Notes under the pieces: model-generated | Told to the model about the DNA's origin: nothing | Seen by the model: the letters and a program-made list of their open reading frames with translations, nothing else | Databases searched by the model: none | Translations under genes and position numbers: made by a program | In this document: positions 36,013-47,454 of the stretch, one piece after another | How positions within the stretch are numbered: position 1 is the first letter of the stretch | How the letters are laid out: each line of letters opens with the position of its first letter | Source of the DNA: Hedera helix | Lineage: Eukaryota > Streptophyta > Magnoliopsida > Apiales > Araliaceae | Reading direction: 5' to 3' | NCBI GenBank assembly: GCA_947179155.2 | Contig: OX359275.1 | Coordinates: forward strand, 1,425,501 to 1,489,500 | Length of the DNA stretch: 64,000 nt

Positions 36013-39000
36013 TGTAATGATCCGAAAATTTATGTAACATTGTTCATGCACTGCATTAAGTTATAAAAAATATTTCTGTGTAGTATCTGACGTGTTGTAC
36101 TATAATTATGAGGTGTCAGTGAATAATGAAAGAATAAAAAAAAATGAGAAAATTTTCTCAAAAAACACTATTCACGCAAAAACGCGTTTTTCGTTTTTTC
36201 AAAATTTCACAGTAGCGATTAACATTTATTTGCTAGTTAATAATGAAATTACTATTTTTAAACCTGATAATCGAAAATTGATTTATCCCTAATAAGACGA
36301 AATTAGGAAGCAATTAACGATTAAAACCCTAATCGAGCCGATTAGGTTAATGATTAAAATTAAGATTAAACTAATTGATTTATAAAACCTAATTGAAATC
36401 CAAACCCTAGTTTTGGGATGATATGGATTGTAGGGTGTATTCAAAGTCTAATATAGTACATAATTAATATTAGAACTAATATTGGTGTTAATTTAAATAA
36501 GAGCCTAATATAAATTAACGAGTCAATGAAATCAAAATCCTAATTAATAGTCCAAACAAATTAATTGCTTAAGCAAGTCTAATTGGATTAGGTATTTATT
36601 AATGATGTATTAAATTAAGCATCATGCTTTTAAATTTAATAATCCAATCAAACTATTACCTAGCCCATTGGATTAATTAATCAAAGACCAAAACATTTAA
36701 TTTGTTGGAGTCCAATTAGAGTGTGATCAAGGCCCAAGGAAATGAATTTAATTATGGCCCAATGAATAATCCAAATACATGTGTACAGGTGAATTTAATT
36801 GTGTATCAATATAGTTATTTAACTAAGCACATTTGGACATTAAATGAAAAGGGGAAATAAAACAAAAGTTGGACCACCTTGCCCCTCAAAAAAAAAATCT
36901 GCAGCATTAGGGGACTTTAGGGGGCTGATTTCTTAAGTCTTTTAGAGGCTCAATGTCTTGGTAGAAGCAAGGAAAAATAGCTCCAAGTCTAGTAGGCCTA
37001 TGCTTCATTGGGTAAAGGAATTGATGTGTATACTTACAATGGTTGTAAGTATATATATCAACTAACATCAATATACTATCTCACTCTCTCTATACTTCAT
37101 TTCATTAGTCATTTTTGCTTCCAAGTTGCTAGAAAGAAAAATAGAAAGAAAGAGAGAAAGGTTGAGAGAAAAGAAAGCTTGAAAAGGGAAAACCCTAGCT
37201 CTTCAAGGAAGATCATCAAAGGTGATAACAAGATAGATCATCCAAGTCCCATGCCATTCCTAGCAAGAAGAAAAAGAGCTACCAAAAGATTTAAAAGTTT
37301 CCAAACCTAGCTTTCCATTTTAAACTATGTTCTAAATGTGTCTTAAGTGATTTTATTGGTCCAGAATATGTTTTGATGGTAGAAAATCATTTTTAAAACT
37401 CTTGATGCTTAAAACCATGATAGACTAATATATCTAGAGTTTAATTGGTTTAACATGAGTTTTGGTATTCATTTTTGTGGAAAAGTTTAACAAAACATGA
37501 AAGCGTTATTTGCCGAAAAAATCCTAAACTGAACAGCAGGTTCCCGGAGTTACTGTTCATATTCCGTAACTCGTTTTTGTGATCCGTCAATTTTGGGTGG
37601 TAGGTATATCATATAAGAAGAGATTCCAAGTGGAACAACTGAAAAATATTGAGCGAGTGATTTATGGTGATTTTTGTAGCGAAACAGTTTATGCTAGAAA
37701 ATCTGCCAAATGTTACTGCCAAAATTTTTCTTGTGGCTGTTTTGGCCATTTTTCTTGCCCCAAAAATTTTGGAAATTTTATATCTGGTACTATATGGTAA
37801 TAAGAAGCCATTGTAAAAAAAATGAGCTCATTCCGACCTTAGATGAGTGAGTTATGACCCGACGTTTCTTTACCATTTAAAAGAAAGTTACAGTTATAAC
37901 TTGAGTTTTATAACTCCAAATTTTATGAAATTTTTACTGAAGGTTTTCTACGGTATCAGGAAGCTGTCATACAAATTTCAGAATTTTTGGATAAACACTC
38001 GATTTTTAATAAATCCTGTAAATTTCAGATAGTTGGTTTTTTGAAAAAAAAATAGCAAATGAAGTTCGAAAATTAAAAGAAAATTATTTTATATATAAAA
38101 TTAAATACACTAAAGATATACAAGAGATAAAAATGTAATAAGTCAATTAAATATTTTTAATAAATACAATTGACTTAAAAAATAAGGATAATTGCATAAA
38201 ATAATTATGTATCATTTAATTTTAATTAAATAATACATAAAAGTAATTATTTATTATTTATCTAATATATAATAATAAATAAGGTAATTAAAAAGAATTA
38301 GAGTCGTTATTTATTATTTAAATGCTAAATAATGAATAAAGTTAATGAATAAAGAAGTTAATAAAATAATTAAATAATTTAGTTTTAATTATTTAAAATT
38401 TTTAAATATTATTAAATGATTGAAATATTATTAAATAATAATATTAGTTAAGTTATTATAAAATTATTATTAAATAATTAATAATAATAGTAAATAATTA
38501 AGTTATTATTAAATAATAATAATAAAGAATTAAATTATTATTAAATGATTAATAATAATATTAACTCATTAAATTATTATTAAAAGATTAATAGTAATAG
38601 TAAGTAATTAAATTATTATTAAATAATTAATAATAATAGTAAGTTCTTAAATGATTAATAATAACAGTAAGTCATTAAATTATTATTAAATGATTAATAA
38701 GAATGTTGAGTGATTAAATTATTAATAATAATAGTAACTCATTAAATTATTATTATGATTAATAATAATAGTAGGTATTTCATTACGATGTTATTAATTC
38801 ATTAATAACATTTGTAAGTGAACTTGATATTAATAATATTATTTGGTGATTAAAATGTTATCTAAGTGTGATAATATCGTCGTGTAAGTTACGTGTTGTT
38901 AAATAGAGGATTATGTGCTTAAGTAGCAGTCTGTATAATAGTAATATACGGATCTCTATGTGCTATACTAATTGAAAGATAAACCTATTTAATATTAGGT

Positions 39001-39618
39001 CTTTCAATGGTTGTAATAAGTTGTGTGAGCTGTAATCAACAATTGAGATAAGTTTCCTAACTCAAACCCAAGCTATTATTTTTGAAATGTTAATGGTTTG
39101 ATTATCGTTAATTATTCCATGTAAATGCAAGTATTGATATTCGCACTTTGGTGTATGTGAAATTTATGTTTTATCATTAAACAAGTAAATTGTTTAAAGT
39201 TATTTATTTCATGAACTGTTAAAGAATTGATCTACGTCATTTGTTTAGGCTAGACATATAAAGTAAATATTTTTAAAAGCTATTCTAAACCAATTGATTG
39301 GTGCGAAAGTCTTGTACTGAGAGAACAAACCCTAAATGGGAAATTATAAGTGTCGTTGTCCAAGACGGTCAGAGTTTAATGTTATGTATACACATGGTGT
39401 ACGAGAGACTGATCTCCTCAAGTACATACTGATTTATAAAAGGATAAATCGAAAGATTGATTTCTTGGAAATGTTCATGGTCGGTTGGACCACTCAGTAG
39501 TAAAGAATCATCTCTCATTCGTTCGTTTGAATTTTAATTATCTTATCAGTTATTTTATTAACTTTTATAAAATGTTGAGTATTTTCTTTATTCGCAGTTA
39601 TTCATGATATGTGTAACG

Positions 39619-42600
39619 TGTGAGGATCCGAATATCCAAAATTTCTTTAATAATATCAAATGAGAATTTAATTGATTAAATTATCAAGATTGTTCAAATT
39701 AATTATTATTTTATGTGATTTAAGGTATGTGATGAGATTTAATTAGTAAATTAAATCTGTGCAGATATTATGATAAATGGAATTGAATTTAAGTAATTAA
39801 AAAGTAAATAAATTGTTTAAAGACAATTTATTAAGAATAAGAGAAATTTTAATATTGAGAAATTGTTGTGGAGGTACGGAAATTAAATGAGGTTATATGA
39901 TAATGTAAAATGTATGAATTAAATATGTATATATTTATATATATACATTTGTATATTATATATGTGAATGTTTAATTGATAATCCTAAATTTCATTAATT
40001 ATGGAAATAAATGGATTAATAATTAAATTAATCCAAATTTAAATAAAAAGTGAATGAGGGAGTTGGTAAAATTGTATGTGTTGATTTTAGAATTTATCAA
40101 GAATTTTGGAGGAGATTTAGAAATTAATTGAGAAGGAAAGGTAATTATTTAAATTATATAATAATAAATTATATAATTTATATAAGGAAATTAAAATAAG
40201 GTATGAAGAAAATAATAATTATATAAATTATATAAGAATAATTATGTAATTTATATAAGATGATTAAATGGAATAAAGTTGGAGGAAATTATTTAAAAGA
40301 AGAATGTAATTATATAAATTATATAATATTAAATTATATAATTTATATATAAAGAAATTAATATGAATATTAAAGAAATTGAATAATAAATAAGAAAAAT
40401 GAATGTTTTAAGTTAGTAAAAATTATGTTTATGTATAATGAAATTATTATGACTTTTATGAAGAATAATATTTCGGAAACGTGAACATGTTAATGTAACA
40501 TGTTGTCCAAGTAACGGAGTGAAAAATTATGAAAAATAATTTTTATATGTCCTATGAATTATTTTATAATTTTTGGAGGTATAAATTACCTCATTTAATT
40601 ACATGCATGTCATTATGCGTGTACAAAATTTGTCAAATAAAATACCGAAAAAGGTATTAGTATTACTTATAAATCATGTTATGATTTTTAGTGAATTAAA
40701 ATAAATATTTTATATATATTATATAAAATATTTATTACACGTAATAATTACGTAATGTTATTAATTAATTGTTTTGCATGCAAATTTGGTAATTATCCGA
40801 ATTTGGGAACTTTTGAGAGAGGCTTGAGTCGGTGGAGTGAAAATTTTTGCCAAAGTTAGCTTTAAGTATAAATAGCAAACAAAAGAAATAAAAAGGAAAA
40901 GAAAAGGAAAGATGAGAGAAATAATAATACTCTCCCTCTCCTTTTTTCTTCCTCTACCGTCCGAACATCAACACCACCACCAAGCAACCACCACCATGAT
41001 TACAACCAAGAAGGAGTAAAGGAGAATTTTTGGTGCCAATAAGAGGGATCATAAGCTACAAGGAAGGTATAATTATTTTTGGTGATTTATGTTAATATTT
41101 TAGTGTTAAAATAATTGTTTGAAAAATATAAAATAATTAGTATAATCATTCTAAATAATTTTTAGATGTGTATCTATGATTTTTATGATTTTTGGAGTAG
41201 TTTTGTGTGAAAAATTTGGAGCAAAAATGGAAAAAAATTAAAAGTTGACGCACTGTTGCACGCAGAAAGAAAGAGAAGAGTGAAGAGTGCTCCGCGCATT
41301 GCGCGGAGGGATTTCTCCGGAAACCAAACCAAAACGACGTCGTTTTGGGGTATAGGGCAGGGCCGCGCATTGCGCGGCTGAAGTTTCCGGAAGAAGGGGG
41401 GCCAAACGACGTCGTTCTAAGATGACGGAAGAATGACGCGCGCCATGCGCGACCTATGCGCTGTGAAATTACGAAAGCGTCCCTGGCCTTTTTAATTATT
41501 GCCAAGCGTGTCCCTTGACGCGCGGAAAGTACGAAAATGCCCCTGAACTTTCCGGATAATGACCAGCGTATCCCCAAGGCCACGAAAATTACGAAAATGC
41601 CCCGGACCTTTTCTGTTAATGCCGGATGGGTCCCTAAGGGCGCAAAAATTACCAAAATGCCCCCAGAATCAGTTTTTAATTAAATAAATGTTTTAAAATG
41701 GTTTAAAAATCATAGAAAAATATAGAAAAATACTAAAAATATAGAAATGATGTTTGGGCATTAAATTTAATATTTTTGTAAAAATATTAAATATTGGGGA
41801 TTAATATTTAAATGTTTAAATATTAATCTAATAAGGTTACCATTTAGAAAATGGTTAAATAAAATTTTTGGGACACCCAGTTATGTTAAAATTTATCCGA
41901 TGAACCGGGTTGTCCGTATTAGAGGTGTTGGATATTAAGTTACGCGAATATTTTAAGGAACGAGGTTAATATAATTGGCCATATAAATTAATAATTTGCC
42001 TAGAGATGATATTAATTAATTAAATTAATATCACAAGGAGTTAAATAATTATTATTTGATTATTTTATGATCATAGGTTGATCGAGTTAAGAGTTTGAGA
42101 TATCAATTTAAATAACTGGACGCCAGACAAGTTCTTCAGTCCCTTTTATGTTAAATGTTGAACTGTTATGATATGTAATTCGTGTTTTAACTGCATACAA
42201 ATTATGTGTTACGTGATACATGATTAATATGACCACAATGTGTATTTTGTGCAACGATATGAATATATATGAGATATATTGCTATAGTAGAAGCACAAGC
42301 ACATGATGTATGACACACACTAAGCATAATAAAGTATGTGTTACGTGAAGTATAACTATTGAACTTGCTGAGCCGTTGTGCTCATTACTTGCTTAATAAA
42401 CATTTTTGCAGGAAAGAAATGAATTTCAAAAATATCAGATGATATAAAGACGGATAATCACAGAAGGTTGTGAACGTTATTGTTATATTTCAATAACATA
42501 ATGTGAATACTATTGTAAAGTTTATAATGCTATTTTGTATGTACATATATGCTGAATCCAGACAGGATAAGTCAAGTTAAAGTTTGAACTGTGATTGTAC

Positions 42601-42987
42601 TAGATTGATGTTACGATAGAAATTATTAAATGGTTTAATTATGGATTATGAAATCAAGAATAATTTGTATGGATACGAACAATATTAAGTTTTGAATTTT
42701 AAGCTTTATGATGCAAAAGAAAGAATAAGTTAAGGTTACGATCCAGGGATTAGGATCCAGAGGTAAAGATTTTAAACATCCAAATATTATAATACAATGA
42801 TTGAGTTGAGAAAAGAAGAAAAATTTATACCGAAAATTTGGTAATTGATGATTGTAAAATCAGATAATGGATCGATTAAGAGGATGAAAGATATATTAAC
42901 GGACCGAAATTTGGACGTAAGGAAAATAACGAATAATAAATATGGAATTTAAGGTAATAAAGTGGGTCGAATTTCGGGGTCGTTACA
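39619..42987 (+). mobile_element. F2 solo LTR, 3,369 bp, TSD TAACG
   Basis: It starts TGTGAGGATCCGAATATCC and ends TTTCGGGGTCGTTACA, flanked by TAACG at 39614-39618 and 42988-42992. There is no internal region. The insertion point is 2 bp from the end of the E2 LTR, a member of the same family in opposite orientation, so the two form a tail-to-tail inverted repeat. Confidence 0.9.
41291..41666 (+). promoter_or_regulatory. Palindrome/repeat cassette inside F2 solo LTR
   Basis: It holds TCCGCGCATTGCGCGGA (41291-41307), AAAACGACGTCGTTTT (41331-41346, perfect palindrome), CCGCGCATTGCGCGG (41363-41377), CCAAACGACGTCGTTCT (41402-41418) and GCGCGCCATGCGCG (41438-41451). Four AATTACGAAAATGCCCC-type modules follow at about 41465, 41525, 41586 and 41645, with a regular spacing of about 60 bp. 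The minus-strand ORF over this stretch (41146-41655) is a by-product of the GC-rich repeats. Confidence 0.65.
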
Positions 42988-45900
42988 TAACGACCCCAAA
43001 ATTCGACCAACCTTATTACCTTAATTTCATATTTATTAAACATTATTTCATTAACGTCTAAATTTCGGTCCGTTAATAAATCTTTAATCACCTTAATTAA
43101 TTCATTTATTGACATTATAGTCATCAATTACCAAATTTTCGGTATAATTTTTCTCTTTTCTCAATCATTGTATTAAAATATTTGACATTTAAAACTTATT
43201 GTCTCAATCCTAGTCCCTGGATCGTAACATTTACTTCTTACTTTTTCTATCTATTACAAGTGTCGTAAAGCTCAACATTCAAAATTTAATATTGTATATA
43301 TCAATACAATATTCTTTGTTTCATAATTCATGATTAGACTAATATTCTCTATCGTAACAATCCTCTTGAACAATCATGGTTCACAATTTAACTCTATTTG
43401 TCCTATCCGGATGCAACATATATGTACATACAAAACATCAATATAAACTTTGTAATTTACCACATTGAATATAACAATTTCATTTACAACCTTCTGTGTT
43501 GACCCATCTCAAACATAATTCGATATTCTTGAAATTTATATCTTTACCTGCAAAAATGTATATTATGCGAATAATGAGCACAACGGCTCAGCAACTTCAA
43601 CAGTTTACACTTTTCATGCTTCACGTAGCACATAGCATAACATGCTCTGTGTGTGTCATACATCATGTGTTGTGCTTCTATTTAAGCATTATATCTTACA
43701 TACATTCATATTATAGCACAAAGTACACATCGTTGTCATATTATCCATAGATCACATAACACATAATTTATATGTATTTGAAACAAGAATTACATATCAT
43801 AACAAACAAACATTTAACGTAAAAGTATTGAAGAACTTGTCTGGATTGTGGAATTAATAAATACTCATTCTATAATGCTTCTCGTACAACCTATGATCAT
43901 AAAAAAAATCAAATAATAGTTATTTATCTCCTCGTGATATTAATTTAATTAATTAATATCATCTACAATGTAATTAACCCTACCTGACGATTCATTTTAG
44001 GGTATCGGGTCAATTATTAAATAATATGGTTAATTATATTAACCTCGTCCCTTAATATATTAATTTAACTAAATATAAAACACATTCAATGCGGACAATT
44101 CGGCTTACCGGATAAAAATTAGCATATTTGGTTGTCCGAATTTTCATTTAATCATTTTCTGACTTTTAAACTTATTAGATTAATATTTAAATATTAATCC
44201 CCAATATTTAATATTTTTACAAAAATATTAAATTTAACGCCCAAATATCATTTCTATATTTTTAGAAATTTTCTATAATTTTAAAACAAATTTTAAAGAT
44301 TTATTTAATTAAAAACTATTTTCTGGAGGCATTTTCGTAATTTCCGCACCTTCAGGGACAAAATTGGAATTTTCCTGAAAGGCAGGGGGCATAACCGTAA
44401 TTTCTAGGCCAAGGGACATGTTCGGCATTACCTGAAAAGGCTAGAGGCGCGCTGGTAATTTCCCAGTCGCGCATTGCGCTGCCTCCCCTCCGCCCCGCCA
44501 AACTGCGTCGCTTTGTTCTTGCTTCTGGAAAATCTCGCTCGCGCATGGCGTGAGCCTTACTTCTTAGCAGTCCAACACGACGCCGTTTAGTCTGAGGCGA
44601 AAGAAAAAAAATTGACCGCACACATGGCGCGGTCGACCCTTAACAGTTTTCATCTTCTTCCTCTGTAAACAGTAGTCAATCCGAGCAATTTTTACACCAT
44701 TTTTGCACTAAATTTCACAACATACTTATTCCAAAAATCATAAAACTCATAGATATACATCCAAAAATTATTTAGAATAACTATTCTAACTATTTACTAA
44801 TTTTTCACAAAATTATTTTATCACAAAAATACATAATTAAATCAAATAAATTTACTTTTATACCTTTTCAAAACTTGAAATCTTTCACTTAAAGCTTATT
44901 CTTCCTCTAGATAGCACCAAATTTTCTTCTCTCTTGAAGATGGTGGTGTTCGGTTAGCATATTAGTGGTGGAAAAAGAGAAAGAGTTTTTGTTTGTGTAG
45001 GTATTTGTTTGTTTTTTTGTTCTTATTATTATTATTACTTTACATATATATGCATGAAGTGTGAAATTAATTTGATTTAAATTTTTAGGTCCAAGTCCAC
45101 CGACTTTACCAAGCCCAAATCGACTTAACCAAATTCGGATGGCAAATTTTATACATTGTGTATTTTAAATACATTACGTAATTATCTCGTGTAATAAATA
45201 TTTTATATGATGAATATAAAATATTTATTTTAATTTACCAAAATTCATAATATGATTTATGACTAATATTTAGACTCTTTTCAGGTACTTTACTTGATAA
45301 TTTTTGTACGCGCATAATGACATGCATGTAATTATATGAGGTATTTTATATCTCCAAAATTCATAAAATAATTCATACAATATATAAAATTATTTTTCGT
45401 ACATTTTCACTTCGTTACTTGGACAATATGTTTTACTAACATATTCACGTTTCTAAAATATTATCTCCCATAAAATTTAAAACAATTCCATTTTACATAA
45501 TCCTCATTTTAACAATTTAAAATAATCCTTTCTCTCATTTATTTTTCATTTCTTTACTATTTGACATACTTTAAATATCCACCATATAATAAAATATTGT
45601 ACAATTTATACAATTATAATTCCTTTCTTAATTAATGTATTATCCTTATATAAATTATATAATCATTTTTATCTAATTTATATAATTATTATTTCTTACT
45701 ATTTACTTTAACTTTCTTTATATAAATTATATAATTTATTTTTATATAATTAATTTTATTCTTAATTAATTTCCATTTTGCCCAAAGTACAATTTATAAA
45801 AAAAATTCTTCCATCCTTATTCAATTTAATCCTCTTATATAAACTATAGAATTATTCTTATATAATTTACATAATTATTATTTTCTTCATACTTTACTTT

Positions 45901-46370
45901 AATTTCCTTATATAAATTATATAATTTATTATTATATAATTTATATAATTTCCTTTCTTCTTAATTAATTTCTAAACTTCCTTTATAATTATTGATTAAA
46001 TCTAAAATCAATAATTACATTATTACTAACTCCCTCATTAACTTTTCATAAATTTTCGGATTAATTTAATTATTAATCCCTTTATTTCCATAATCAATAA
46101 AAATTATAAATATAACCATTTAATTATACAATTTCATGAGATTTATTTTATTCTTTATAAATTATTTTTAAACAATTTATTTACTTTTCAATTAGGTTAA
46201 TTCCACACCATTTTATCACCATCTCTGTACAGATTTACTTTACTAATTAAATCTCATCACATTCCTTAAATCACATAAAATAATAAATAGTTTAAACAAC
46301 TTTGATAATTTTGTTAATTAAATTCTTATTTAATTTTATTAAAGAAATTCCAAAAATTCGGGTTTTCATA
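42988..46370 (-). mobile_element. F2-family LTR (3' LTR of E2)
   Basis: The reverse complement aligns with the F2 solo LTR over its whole length, roughly 80-90% identical in stretches compared by eye. Its start on the minus strand (TATGAAAACCCGAAT at 46370) corresponds to TGTGAGGATCCGAAT with mainly G-to-A changes. Its last two bases are separated off at 39612-39613 by the solo LTR insertion. Confidence 0.85.
44325..44635 (-). promoter_or_regulatory. Palindrome cassette in E2 LTR (diverged copy)
   Basis: Counterpart of 41291-41666 in the opposite orientation: GTCGCGCATTGCGCTGC (44466-44482), AAACTGCGTCGCTTT (44500-44514), CTCGCGCATGGCGTGAG (44538-44554), ACGACGCCGTTTA (44577-44589) and GGCATTTTCGTAATT-type modules near 44328 and 44388. 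The changes relative to the solo LTR are mostly at CpG sites. Confidence 0.55.
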
Positions 46371-46960
46371 TTCCCCCCCCCCCCCTAACAGGATTCCTTC
46401 CTCGGAATCATAATTACCGTAATGATCATACGTATTTTATTTATAGCACCTTGATATACCTTTATCTTGATGAATAACAACTAAATCCATAATAATCATA
46501 TTTTACCTCTTTAATATCCATAACTTACATGGATAACACCATAATGATCGTAACTGTCAGAATATTCAATTCTTAACTCTTAATGGTCGTAACTGTCAGA
46601 ATATTCAATTCTTAACTCAATTTACAATTTATTTGTAATATTACATTTCACTATTCTCTAATAATAAAACTTTAGCTCTTTCCTTTATGTACTTATCAAG
46701 ATGGTTTCTTATTTTCTGAAAATTTTCTTTCTGTAATCGCACTTACCCGTACTCAATCCATTTATTTTATACTTTCTATTACACCTCATTTATACTCTGC
46801 ACATTCATCATTATTTTCTTAAGTTATATAAATTTTCTTCACATTCCATTAATCATTCCTTAATACCTTTATCATTCATCATTAGGTTTTAAATACTAAC
46901 ATTTACTTAATTCATCATAATCCTTATTGAAAATTACTCTAAATATCTTGGGGTGTCACA
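46371..46960 (-). mobile_element. E2 internal remnant and polypurine tract
   Basis: On the minus strand a G13 run (plus-strand C13, 46373-46385) followed by AA forms the polypurine tract directly before the LTR. The preceding TTCCGAGGAAGGAATCC resembles the end of chromoviral 3' regions. The rest is AT-rich with a 41-bp tandem duplication (about 46545-46626) and no recognisable protein. Confidence 0.65.
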
Positions 46961-47330
46961 ATATGCCTGTATTATTTATTTTAAACTTGCTGAGCATATT
47001 AGTTGCTCACTCTTGCTATATATATCATTAACTAATTGCAGTTAGGCCTGAGCACTCCAAGAAGGACAAATGCAAGAGCAAGCTTTAAGAATAGTTTAAA
47101 TATTTATATTTCTATTTTGTAAATCATGAAACCATGTTTGTATTAATAGGATCATCATGATGTATTTTATTAAGGTTGAGACCTTAGGACCGTAGTAAAC
47201 CTTTTGTAATGAACAACTTATATTTATTTATTCCGCATTTAATAATATATGTTGTTTAGAGGTGATGTATGTATTTGATCGTAGGCACCGAATATGAGGT
47301 TTAGATAACCTGGATTTGGGGGGTGTCACA

Positions 47331-47454
47331 CCTATTCTAATTAGGATTAGATATAGTAAATAGTCATCATCCGAATTGGTTTAGAAACCCAACCCAAGCC
47401 TATCGGACTAAGGAGTTCTCATTAAAGACTACGAAACTGGTGGTCTATTGGGCC
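47331..47454 (-). mobile_element. E3 5' LTR, piece 2 of 3
   Basis: It continues the E3 LTR from the CCTAT copy (47331-47335) to GGGCC (47450-47454) and matches the intact LTR from about 12715 to 12840. It lies between E1 and the F1 solo LTR. Confidence 0.92.

Larger units (their letters stand above)
39612..46960 (-). mobile_element. E2: degenerate minus-strand LTR element fragment with nested F2 solo LTR
   Basis: The unit begins TGTAACG and ends GGGGTGTCACA, flanked by ATATG at 39607-39611 and 46961-46965. Taking out the nested F2 solo LTR (39619-42987, TSD TAACG) leaves an F2-family LTR on the minus strand, preceded by a polypurine tract and about 575 bp of other sequence reaching 46960. 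The far end (minus strand TGTGACACCCCAAGATA) only weakly resembles the F2 LTR start, so this is either an internally deleted copy with a diverged 5' LTR or a chimera. Confidence 0.75.
23967..47330 (+). mobile_element. E1: Tekay/Del-like chromovirus, full structure but degenerate
   Basis: The plus-strand element starts TGTAATGATC and ends GGGGTGTCACA, flanked by CCTAT at 23962-23966 and 47331-47335. Order: 5' LTR (23967-29685), initiator-Met primer site, coiled-coil accessory ORF, gag, protease, RT, RNase H, integrase, chromodomain, polypurine tract, 3' LTR (36013-47330, containing E2). The chromodomain at the integrase C-terminus and the long LTRs place it with Tekay/Del chromoviruses. Many stops, a mutated RT box and an integrase Asp-to-Asn change show it is dead. 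Confidence 0.93.
36013..47330 (+). mobile_element. E1 3' LTR, interrupted by E2
   Basis: It starts TGTAATGATCCGAAAATTT and ends GGATTTGGGGGGTGTCACA. Without E2 and its duplicated ATATG it is about 3,964 bp. It lacks 1,704 bp present in the 5' LTR; the junction at about 36795 carries one copy of AATTTAAT, the 8-bp word found at both edges of the extra segment (24745-24752 and 26449-26456). Confidence 0.9.

Noticed and set aside
41146..41655. 169-codon minus-strand ORF, and similar ORFs at 8127-8465, 820-1065, 44352-44621 and 48982-49199.
   Set aside because: All fall on the GC-rich palindrome cassettes of LTRs, where few stops occur by composition. They show no motif and appear on both strands.
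46373..46385. C13 run as an assembly gap or sequencing fault.
   Set aside because: It is in the exact place of a polypurine tract (G13 on the minus strand) before an LTR. Its length may be inaccurate, but the feature is expected.
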